Source: Bacteroidota bacterium (GTDB taxonomy: Bacteria; Bacteroidota; Ignavibacteria; Ignavibacteriales; Melioribacteraceae). From it: a DNA stretch of 5,627 nucleotides. Position 1 is the stretch's first letter. Each line of letters starts with the position of its first letter. Both the position numbers and the translations under genes were made by a program. The notes beneath the pieces are model-generated. The model saw only the letters and a list, made by a program, of their open reading frames with translations. It had not been told where the DNA came from and did not search any database. The DNA lies in contig JAJYMU010000229.1 of the NCBI GenBank assembly GCA_021786655.1, forward strand, positions 1-5,627, read 5' to 3'. Below are positions 1 to 5,627 of the stretch, one piece after another.

Positions 1-1484
1 TGAAGTTGATAATTGCTTTGAGCCGTCTGCACCTCGGGATTTTGCGGTGCCAACTGAACTGCTATATCCAAATATTTCTTTGCTTCAGGAAAATCTTTTT
101 TCCATGAATAAACAGAAACCAATGCCAATAAGCATGGAACATCGTTTGGCCTGGCTTCGATTACTGTAAGAAGATAGCTCTCGGCTAAGTTTGTATCCTG
201 GGATGTCCACGCTCCAATTTGTCCGCGCAAAAGTTTGTAATTTAGGTTTTCAGGATCAAGCTTCAATAAAATATTTATTTGCCGTATAGCTTTTTCCCAT
301 TCATAATTATATGCTAGATATTTAGCGTACATGAATCTCGCATCTTGGTCCTTATCATCCGGCTGATCTTGCAAATATTCATTAAGTACTTCTGTAGCAT
401 TATCATAGTAATACAAATTTGCATAAGCTGCAGCCAGTTTCATCACAGACTCTTTATCGGAAGGATTTTCTTTTATCTTTCCAGTGTAAAGCAAAACGTC
501 GCGATTGAATGTACTGTCACGATAAGCCGTAACAGTATTCCACAATGATTTGTAATTATCATCTTCGGAATGTTTAGGAGTTAAATACTGCAGTTGTTGA
601 TACGCTTCTTCATAGCGATTCGCACCGATTAATTCGTTTACCAGTTTAAAACGAAGTTCATCATCATCGGGATTCTTGTTCAACAAGCGATAGTATCTAT
701 CAATGGGATATTCAACACGTTCAAAAGCTCTGCCTTGAAAAAGAGTTACATAACCCTGCCGTTTAGCCAGGTCCAGCCCATCTTCGGCTTCTTTGAAATA
801 CGGTTTGAAACCAAGAGAAGTAGTGAAAGCATCGAGCGCAATTTTATTTTTGCCAAGCCACAAAGTGAAATAACCGTATCTGCTCCAGAGCCGCCAGTCA
901 TCAGGATATCTTCCTACAAATTTTTTGAGAATCCTTTCGCCTTTGATGATTGAACCTGTCTTCGCAAGAATTTCGGTGTACCTAATAATTTCGTCAGGTG
1001 AGGCATTATCGTCACGTTTCAAATATTCATCATACCAATATTCGGCATCGCTCCATTCTTCAAGCCAGCGGTAGCATTTGCCAATCTCCAGATACGTAAA
1101 TGCTCTTTTCGGATCGACTGCCAAATCTCTTTTCAATCCGTCGATTCTCTTATAAAGCAACTCATGCCATGTAGAGATTACCCGGCTTAAATCTTTTCTG
1201 ATAACTTGGTTTGCTGGGTCCAATCGAACAGCTCTCCTGAGATCAAGAACCGAGTACTGGTATTGAATCATTTTCTCGTAGCAGAGACCTCTGGTGTGAT
1301 AACCATCGGCGAGATGCGGGTTGGCAGTGATATACTTATTCAGTTGATCAACAGCTTCTGCAAACCTTCCTTCATTAATTAAAATCTGAGCATGCCGCTT
1401 CCAGATGTCAGATTTGTTTTGGGCTTGAGAGGTTATTGAAAATATTATAAGTAGTAGTAAAAATATTTTCAAATGAAATTTCAT
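1..1484 (-). CDS. Exported TPR-repeat protein, 3' end beyond the window
   Basis: The frame is open from an ATG at 1484 to the window edge, giving 494 codons without a stop, so the C-terminus is missing. Residues 1-21 form a signal peptide: basic MKFHLK, a Leu/Ile-rich core and a probable cleavage at SQA|Q. No lipobox cysteine is present, so a periplasmic or surface location is inferred. The mature part is helical and TPR-like. Clear units lie near residues 27-56 (ending YITANPHLA), 60-90 (AVRLDP), 394-412 (LLKLDPEN) and 453-483 (AVQLAPQNPE). The middle, about 130-380, has more divergent repeats with spacer phrases such as NPDDDELRF, NPSDKES and QPDDKDQDA. TPR solenoids bind proteins; the partner cannot be read from the sequence. 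The start overlaps the stop of the KaiC-like gene in TGATG, and no Shine-Dalgarno site precedes it, which suggests translational coupling. No enzymatic domain is visible in the part seen. Confidence 0.88.
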   Translation of the reverse strand, partial: MKFHLKIFLLLLIIFSITSQAQNKSDIWKRHAQILINEGRFAEAVDQLNKYITANPHLADGYHTRGLCYEKMIQYQYSVLDLRRAVRLDPANQVIRKDLSRVISTWHELLYKRIDGLKRDLAVDPKRAFTYLEIGKCYRWLEEWSDAEYWYDEYLKRDDNASPDEIIRYTEILAKTGSIIKGERILKKFVGRYPDDWRLWSRYGYFTLWLGKNKIALDAFTTSLGFKPYFKEAEDGLDLAKRQGYVTLFQGRAFERVEYPIDRYYRLLNKNPDDDELRFKLVNELIGANRYEEAYQQLQYLTPKHSEDDNYKSLWNTVTAYRDSTFNRDVLLYTGKIKENPSDKESVMKLAAAYANLYYYDNATEVLNEYLQDQPDDKDQDARFMYAKYLAYNYEWEKAIRQINILLKLDPENLNYKLLRGQIGAWTSQDTNLAESYLLTVIEARPNDVPCLLALVSVYSWKKDFPEAKKYLDIAVQLAPQNPEVQTAQSNYQL

Positions 1485-2749
1485 CAACCAATATATTTAT
1501 TCAAGGGCTGATAGGTTGACGAATGCGGTTTATCTGATGATAAAACCAATTCCATCATGCTTTCACCGTTTTCGATCCTATCATCTACTTCTAGATTGTA
1601 AATCGAAATAAAATCCAATACAGCATTAATGTAATTTGTGTCCCGACTCGGTAAATTGTTTTGAACACTAGATATGAGATCAACAACGCTTTTCAAACTT
1701 CCTCTAACCAGTAGAACAACGATTTTATTATCAATTATACATAATTTATCTTTTTTGTTGGTTGAGATTCTAATTGCGTTTTGTAATTGATTGAGCGTTA
1801 ACAGCCCTCGTGTTTGGGCGGCTGGGTCCAATCTGAATGAAATCAGATTAAAACTTTGTCCGGTACTTTTGTAGAGCGCAATCTGGTTATTCAAGATCAA
1901 AAGAAAATCATTGTAGTTATACACGTTCGAGAACGCATACGGTTCTGAAGGAACATCCACCATCGTTGGTTTCGAAAATCTGTGTGTCGGTGGAGGTGGA
2001 GGTGAGATGAATTCGTCGGTAACACTCGTTGCTTCAAAAGATAAATCCGTGGTTACTCCTTTGTACGGTTCAATTCTGTAAGCCGATGAGAATTGCCCTT
2101 CGGTATGACCAACGTTCGGTGTAATCGTAACGAATCCGCCCTGATACCTATCTTCTTTTCCGTAAGCATCTTTCTTCAAACGGATCATTGCGGTAACATA
2201 CTGCGATAAACCTTCAACAATAGATTGCGCCTTCTGAGTTGCCGGTTCGCTAATTATAAACAAACTGGTGATGTCTCTCTCTTCTATAGTTTCCAACGTG
2301 TGAAGAAACGCATCTTTTAAGTAGTCAAGATTTCTGAAACCTACAAACGGAGTTAGTTCATCAAAAATAATTCTTGTCGGATGATACTGTTCAACCACTG
2401 TTACAATATCATTCAGATACTCAACAAGATAATCATCCGGATTGTACATTTCGTAAATATCATTTGGCGGTGCAACTCTAACAACAATGATAAGGTTCTG
2501 ATTCATGTAAGTCTGAATGTCAAAGTTCAGCGATGCAGCCTGTATCATCAAATCCTTAGGGCGCATCAACGTGAAATAAAGACAAACTTCGTTCGACTTA
2601 GCAGCTTCCAAAGCAAACTGCAGTCCGATCAAAGTACGACCCGATTTTCTAGGACCGATCAAAAGATAACTACCGCCTCTATAAATACCGCCCCAATTTT
2701 GGTCTATGAATGTAAAACCAGATGGAATTCTTCGTACAGAATTCGTCAT
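1484..2749 (-). CDS. KaiC/RecA-like protein with degenerate ATPase motifs and a C-terminal GGDEF-like domain
   Basis: This 421-residue protein (from ATG 2749) has two parts. Residues about 6-230 resemble one KaiC-type RecA domain: RRIPSGFTFIDQNWGG replaces the usual P-G-x-x-x-L-D-x-x-x-G-G entry, then a Walker A-like GPRKSGRT (32-39) and a Walker B-like RIIFDE (D130, E131). The Walker A lysine is arginine (R38, codon CGT). The pair of catalytic glutamates in KaiC (TFEE-x-P) aligns with FTLMRP, giving L61-M62. ATP hydrolysis is therefore doubtful; nucleotide binding may remain. A linker with five prolines (250-254) leads to residues about 276-368, whose pattern (LISFRLD, then LQNAIR...KKDKLCIIDNKIVVLL) resembles a GGDEF fold lacking the GGDEF residues. 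No signal peptide or membrane segment is seen, so it is probably cytoplasmic. The frame can be opened further at a TTG (2875) or at tandem ATGs (2779/2776), but the domain starts just after ATG 2749, which has a weak AAGGCGAG site upstream. FlaH, GvpD or other KaiC-like regulators are alternative relatives. Confidence 0.82.
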   Translation of the reverse strand: MTNSVRRIPSGFTFIDQNWGGIYRGGSYLLIGPRKSGRTLIGLQFALEAAKSNEVCLYFTLMRPKDLMIQAASLNFDIQTYMNQNLIIVVRVAPPNDIYEMYNPDDYLVEYLNDIVTVVEQYHPTRIIFDELTPFVGFRNLDYLKDAFLHTLETIEERDITSLFIISEPATQKAQSIVEGLSQYVTAMIRLKKDAYGKEDRYQGGFVTITPNVGHTEGQFSSAYRIEPYKGVTTDLSFEATSVTDEFISPPPPPTHRFSKPTMVDVPSEPYAFSNVYNYNDFLLILNNQIALYKSTGQSFNLISFRLDPAAQTRGLLTLNQLQNAIRISTNKKDKLCIIDNKIVVLLVRGSLKSVVDLISSVQNNLPSRDTNYINAVLDFISIYNLEVDDRIENGESMMELVLSSDKPHSSTYQPLNKYIG

Positions 2750-2898
2750 TTTGAACTCGCCTTTGATATTAGACATCATATAATTTTCAACTATAATGCC
2801 ATCAGTAGTAAGGATTCTCGAACAAAATCGAAGCAAAGACAGAACCGAAAATCTAAAATTGAGAAATGAAAACAACCTGCCTCAAAACAGAACAGCCG
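2750..2898 (-). other. Gap between GH9 gene and KaiC-like gene
   Basis: This is the longest gap in the window (149 bases) if the downstream gene starts at ATG 2749. It has no strong hairpin with a T run, and no promoter I would defend. A TGTCTTTG stretch is one base off the Bacteroidota -7 element TAnnTTTG, which is too weak to call. If the KaiC-like gene really starts at TTG 2875 or at ATG 2779/2776, most or part of this gap is coding. A purine-rich AAGGCGAG at 2763-2756 may serve as a poor ribosome site for ATG 2749. Confidence 0.4.
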
Positions 2899-4563
2899 CT
2901 ATTTTTTGTTGGAGTAAGCACCAAAAACAAAGATTGCGGTAGCATTGCCTGTGATGGTCGGTTCATTCGTTATATAATCTTGCCGATCATCTCTATAGTA
3001 CATCTCTTTCGACTGAAATTTAGCATATTTATCAATCTTATCAAACTTGATATTCGCTTTGTCCACGAACTCTTTTGTTGCGGGACCAGCGGCAAATCCT
3101 CCCGGCAGCTTTCCAGTTAAATACGCAATTTGGTGATGAAAATTTTCTGTGTAGTTTTTACCAACACCGGAAATGAAACTTACACCCCAAGGATTTCTAC
3201 CTAGTACAAAATCTCTTTGAAGTGTAGCGAGAGTATCGAACCGACTACTGCCGGACAACTTTTTATATAGAATTTCTTGAAGAGCAATTCCGAGCAGAGT
3301 CACATTTGTCCCCCAAGAAAGCGCCGCGCCTTTTTCAAAAATATTTTCGTTCTTGTTCTTGTTAAATGTTTCAAGATTTTTCGAAATGAAATCCATGTAC
3401 TTCGGAAAATATTTCGCTAATCTATAGTGAGCCAGCGTGTTGATATCACCCCAGCTCCACCAGAAATCTGAACCAGCCGAATCAGCATAATTTTTTGCTT
3501 CAGTCAAATAATTTTGGTCGTGGGTTGAGATGTATAGTTCTACGGCGCCTAATGCCATCTTGCCGGGATATTTTTTATCTAAGTATGATCCGGTTCCGCT
3601 GCTGTCAACATTTTGAACTTGTTCACGGATCGAATACAACTGCTTAGCTGCATCCAAACATTTTTTTGCAAACTCGGGATAATGAATTTTTTCATTCCAT
3701 ATTCTATATGCCAGAGACATAGTTGCGGAATAAATCCCTATCAAGTTTTTGCCGATTCCGATATAAGCCGGTCTGTCAAACTCAAGTTTATCGTCTTCAG
3801 GCATTCTCCAACCCGCATCATGATCGCGTAAATCTTGAACCTGAGTAATCAACTCATTGTTTTTATAGCGGCATCGTAGCATCCAGTCCAAACCGATTTT
3901 CGCTTCTTCAATAAGATCGGGAACGTTGTTGTGATTATTGTCGAAACCAAATTTGACCGGATCGAATTCGTATGAAAACAAAAGCATGTAAGTTGCGTAT
4001 GCTGTTGTGTTCAGAAATTTTACGTAATCACCGGCATCGTGCCAGCCACCGGTAACATCGAACGACTGTGCGATTTTCTTATTGCCTTCGATCAGACTGG
4101 TTGCATCGGCGATGTGACAAACTTTATGAAGTTCAGGATCAGTAAAACCACATCTTTGGACTCGGAAGAATTGCAATAGAGAATCAGCTACACCGTTAAA
4201 TATGTATCTGCTTATTTTGAAACTGAAAGATTTTTGCCGACCAAATTGGAAATAGTATTCTCCCTCTGTTACGACATTTGTAAAATCAATTATGTACGTG
4301 TATTTGAAATTTCCGTATGCGCCATGATTATTTCCAATCGAAACGCTGTACGCCGAATGTCTATTCGAAGTATTGATAATTTGGATTTTCCTGCCGTCCA
4401 ACTTACTCTTAGCCAGAATCACCAATGATTTGTAATCCGATGGTAAAAATCCGGCTTGATTAAAACGAAAATAAACTTCCGGTTCGGCTTCTAGACTTGC
4501 ATTGCAATATGGCAAAGCAATCAAGAAGATGACCAGCAAGAATTCTTTGATATGGGAGTACAT
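2899..4563 (-). CDS. Secreted glycoside hydrolase family 9 enzyme (endoglucanase-type)
   Basis: A 554-residue protein with a signal peptide (MYSHIKEF, hydrophobic core 8-18, likely cleavage near CNA|S). Residues about 29-117 form the N-terminal Ig-like domain (CelD_N type: VYFRFNQAGFLPSDYKSLVIL region). The GH9 (alpha/alpha)6 catalytic domain follows to the end. GGWHDAGDYVKF (172-183) carries D176 and D179, matching the aspartates that position and activate water in this inverting family. NEPTITGNA near the C-terminus supplies E534 as the expected catalytic acid. LGRNPWG (454-460) and SGVGKN are further GH9 landmarks. The family cleaves beta-1,4 glucans; some members with this architecture are exo-acting or act on other beta-linked substrates, so the exact substrate is open. 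The protein ends right after the catalytic core: no CBM, dockerin or type IX secretion tail. The family H-x-R is H-x-Q here (H476, Q478). A TTG at 4608 extends the frame, but ATG 4563 has a good AGGA site and begins the signal peptide. Confidence 0.93.
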   Translation of the reverse strand: MYSHIKEFLLVIFLIALPYCNASLEAEPEVYFRFNQAGFLPSDYKSLVILAKSKLDGRKIQIINTSNRHSAYSVSIGNNHGAYGNFKYTYIIDFTNVVTEGEYYFQFGRQKSFSFKISRYIFNGVADSLLQFFRVQRCGFTDPELHKVCHIADATSLIEGNKKIAQSFDVTGGWHDAGDYVKFLNTTAYATYMLLFSYEFDPVKFGFDNNHNNVPDLIEEAKIGLDWMLRCRYKNNELITQVQDLRDHDAGWRMPEDDKLEFDRPAYIGIGKNLIGIYSATMSLAYRIWNEKIHYPEFAKKCLDAAKQLYSIREQVQNVDSSGTGSYLDKKYPGKMALGAVELYISTHDQNYLTEAKNYADSAGSDFWWSWGDINTLAHYRLAKYFPKYMDFISKNLETFNKNKNENIFEKGAALSWGTNVTLLGIALQEILYKKLSGSSRFDTLATLQRDFVLGRNPWGVSFISGVGKNYTENFHHQIAYLTGKLPGGFAAGPATKEFVDKANIKFDKIDKYAKFQSKEMYYRDDRQDYITNEPTITGNATAIFVFGAYSNKK

Positions 4564-4569
4564 TAAATG

Positions 4570-4575
4570 TCCTTT
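4570..4575 (-). promoter_or_regulatory. Ribosome binding site of the GH9 gene
   Basis: AAAGGA on the minus strand lies 6 bases before ATG 4563. It decides the start against the upstream TTG at 4608, which would place 15 extra residues before a well-formed signal peptide. Confidence 0.7.
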
Positions 4576-4631
4576 ATTCAAGCCGGATACATCATGAAGA
4601 CTAAACAATCACAAAAGACTTTTTTAAAATC

Positions 4632-5282
4632 TTAATCCGTTAAATCTCTAAGATCAACTTCTTCCTTAACCGGGAATGTTGTACCAAATACATAGTCCCA
4701 CGTGGGCTGGCTTACACCGTAACCAAGGTCCGGATTCTGGTAATGATGTTTCATGTGATGATTTTTTATTGCAAGCCAAAACTTGTTGTGCATATTGAAA
4801 TGATGAACGGCATAATGCGTGGTATCGTAGAATAAATATCCGACTAAAAACCCCACAAAGAAAGGTGCGACATCGACGTTCCCAATTATTAGATCGAACA
4901 AAATATAGAAAAACGTTGCCAGCGGAATGCTGACCGAAGGCGGCATTACCAATCTTTTTGAATCTTTGGGATAGTCATGATGAACACCGTGCACAATAAA
5001 ATGAAGTCGCTTGCCCCACGAACTTTTAGGTATGAAGTGAAAAACAAATCTATGCAAAGTGTATTCTGTGAATGTCCAAACTACTATGCCGATCAGAAAC
5101 ATCAAAACGATTTGCGAGAGAGATAGATCGAATTCAACATAACCGCGATAGAAGAAGTAAAGAATGATAGGTGTAAATAACCATAGCGGCACAGTCCAAT
5201 GAACATGTGATAACGCTTCCATCCAATCGCTTTCAAACATTCTGACGGTTTCATCTTTGTTCGAAACATAATGTTTCGGCAT
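4632..5282 (-). CDS. Fatty acid hydroxylase (sterol desaturase superfamily, FA2H/Scs7 type)
   Basis: A 216-residue integral membrane protein of the di-iron hydroxylase superfamily (PF04116 type), which uses O2 to hydroxylate lipid chains. Histidine clusters appear in the expected order: HRFVFH (77-82), HFIVHGVHH (94-102), HYAVHH (156-161) and NHHMKHH (174-180). HGVHHDYP followed by KRLVMPP is typical of the fatty acid 2-hydroxylase (FA2H/Scs7) branch rather than sterol C-5 desaturases, so 2-hydroxylation of a fatty acyl chain, perhaps in a sphingolipid or lipid A-like lipid, is the best guess. Hydrophobic segments lie near 31-46, 56-73, 117-134 and 139-153. The N-terminal cytochrome b5 domain of the yeast and animal enzymes is absent, so electrons must come from a separate donor. 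The frame opens at TTG 5345, but ATG 5282 has a GGAGGA site and precedes a normal soluble N-terminus. It sits 82 bases after the epimerase gene and 68 before the GH9 start. Confidence 0.9.
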   Translation of the reverse strand: MPKHYVSNKDETVRMFESDWMEALSHVHWTVPLWLFTPIILYFFYRGYVEFDLSLSQIVLMFLIGIVVWTFTEYTLHRFVFHFIPKSSWGKRLHFIVHGVHHDYPKDSKRLVMPPSVSIPLATFFYILFDLIIGNVDVAPFFVGFLVGYLFYDTTHYAVHHFNMHNKFWLAIKNHHMKHHYQNPDLGYGVSQPTWDYVFGTTFPVKEEVDLRDLTD

Positions 5283-5292
5283 AAATAAGTTT

Positions 5293-5298
5293 TCCTCC
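5293..5298 (-). promoter_or_regulatory. Ribosome binding site of the hydroxylase gene
   Basis: GGAGGA on the minus strand lies 10 bases before ATG 5282. It is the strongest Shine-Dalgarno match in the window and supports this ATG over the TTG at 5345. Confidence 0.65.
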
Positions 5299-5299
5299 G

Positions 5300-5308
5300 T
5301 TTTTTTTT
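5300..5308 (-). repeat. Run of nine A (minus strand) before the hydroxylase RBS
   Basis: Nine consecutive T on the plus strand, hence A9 on the transcript, sit one base upstream of the GGAGGA site in the 82-base gap. It is non-coding if the gene starts at ATG 5282. Such a tract can vary in length by slippage or act as an A-rich translation enhancer; the sequence alone does not say which. Confidence 0.6.
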
Positions 5309-5364
5309 GACAGAATATAAGGAAATGGTTGAAAAAACTAAACAACTGTTAGGAGTACTAAGTT

Positions 5365-5627
5365 TCAAATCTCAACAAAGTCTATTGCACTTGTAAGATC
5401 AACACCTAACCCCGGACGAGATGATGCAATCAGTCTTCCTTCTTGAACAGTTTTTGTTACGAACGGATCGTTCTTGATGAGTTGGTTGCCGTCGAGATCG
5501 GCAAAATCAGCCAGCGGCGCCAATTGAATTGCAGCAGAAATTCCGCACGATGTTTCAGTCATGCAGCCCAACATAATTTTTAGGCCACACTCTTTTGCTT
5601 TCATAATAATTTTATAAGCTAGATCGG
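5365..5627 (-). CDS. Dipeptide epimerase (L-Ala-D/L-Glu epimerase type), C-terminal part only
   Basis: The last 86 residues of an enolase-superfamily protein; the frame stays open to the window edge above the first internal ATG (5604), so the gene begins outside. The segment GLKIMLGCMTETSCGIS (14-30 of the fragment), then LADFADLDGNQLIKNDPF, matches the last barrel strands of the muconate-lactonizing subgroup. The D-x-D (D43, D45) is the motif that binds the amino group of dipeptide substrates in L-Ala-D/L-Glu epimerases, and the end RPGLGVDLT is also typical. These enzymes epimerise dipeptides, classically in recycling of murein peptides; specificity varies across the family. The catalytic lysines and metal ligands are upstream and not visible, so activity cannot be judged. 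It is co-directional with the hydroxylase, 82 bases apart, but shares no obvious pathway with it. Confidence 0.85.
   Translation of the reverse strand, partial: DLAYKIIMKAKECGLKIMLGCMTETSCGISAAIQLAPLADFADLDGNQLIKNDPFVTKTVQEGRLIASSRPGLGVDLTSAIDFVEI

Noticed and set aside
345..953. Short plus-strand reading frames opposite the TPR gene
   Set aside because: The minus-strand frame over the same region is continuous for 494 codons, with a signal peptide and TPR units; the plus-strand frames have no motif.
2381..2869. Plus-strand reading frame of 162 codons opposite the KaiC-like gene
   Set aside because: Its composition is rich in Ile, Asn and Arg with no recognisable motif, and it lies antisense to a well-supported gene; it is a shadow frame.
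2750..2875. N-terminal extension of the KaiC-like protein from TTG 2875 (463 residues)
   Set aside because: The extra 42 residues match no part of the KaiC fold, have no good ribosome site and begin at TTG; ATG 2749 starts just ahead of the conserved domain. The tandem ATGs at 2779/2776 remain possible.
4503..4506. Lipoprotein cysteine in the GH9 signal peptide (LPYC)
   Set aside because: The residue before the cysteine is tyrosine, not the small residue a lipobox needs; ordinary signal peptidase cleavage after CNA fits better.
4564..4608. Extension of the GH9 protein from TTG 4608
   Set aside because: It would put 15 residues before an intact signal peptide, and AAAGGA sits at the right distance for ATG 4563.
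5283..5345. Extension of the hydroxylase from TTG 5345
   Set aside because: It runs through the A9 tract and the GGAGGA site, which itself points to ATG 5282.
5309..5364. Promoter-like TTGTTT and TATATT in the epimerase-hydroxylase gap
   Set aside because: The spacing is about 20 bases and the -35 match is poor; in AT-rich DNA such matches are expected by chance. A GTTG/CAAC inverted repeat nearby is too short to be a terminator.

Overview
All five genes lie on the minus strand, so transcription runs from high to low coordinates. The window is AT-rich and compact. The genes point to a member of the Bacteroidota/Chlorobiota/Ignavibacteriota (FCB) group, and Ignavibacteriota-like bacteria are my best guess. 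This rests on the mix of a Gln-rich signal-peptide end (SQA|Q), a GH9 enzyme, a KaiC-like protein and a TPR protein, plus recognisable AGGA/GGAGG ribosome sites. It is an inference from gene style, not from a marker gene.

Layout in order of transcription: (1) 5627-5365, the C-terminal end of an enolase-superfamily dipeptide epimerase, cut by the window edge. (2) 5282-4632, a four-histidine-cluster membrane hydroxylase of the fatty acid 2-hydroxylase type. (3) 4563-2899, a secreted glycoside hydrolase family 9 enzyme with an N-terminal Ig-like domain. (4) 2749-1484, a KaiC/RecA-like protein whose ATPase motifs are degenerate, joined by a polyproline linker to a domain resembling a GGDEF fold without its signature. 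(5) 1484-1, an exported TPR protein that runs off the window and is not closed by a stop.

Gaps are 82, 68 and 149 bases, and the last two genes overlap by one base (TGATG). The first three genes look like general metabolism and cell-envelope functions with no obvious shared pathway. The last two form a tight, probably translationally coupled pair: a cytoplasmic protein that has lost ATPase hallmarks and a periplasmic or surface repeat protein. This pair is the most unusual thing in the window. I see no RNA gene, mobile element, CRISPR array or convincing terminator. Three of the genes have longer reading frames opening at TTG; sequence evidence favours the downstream ATG in each case.
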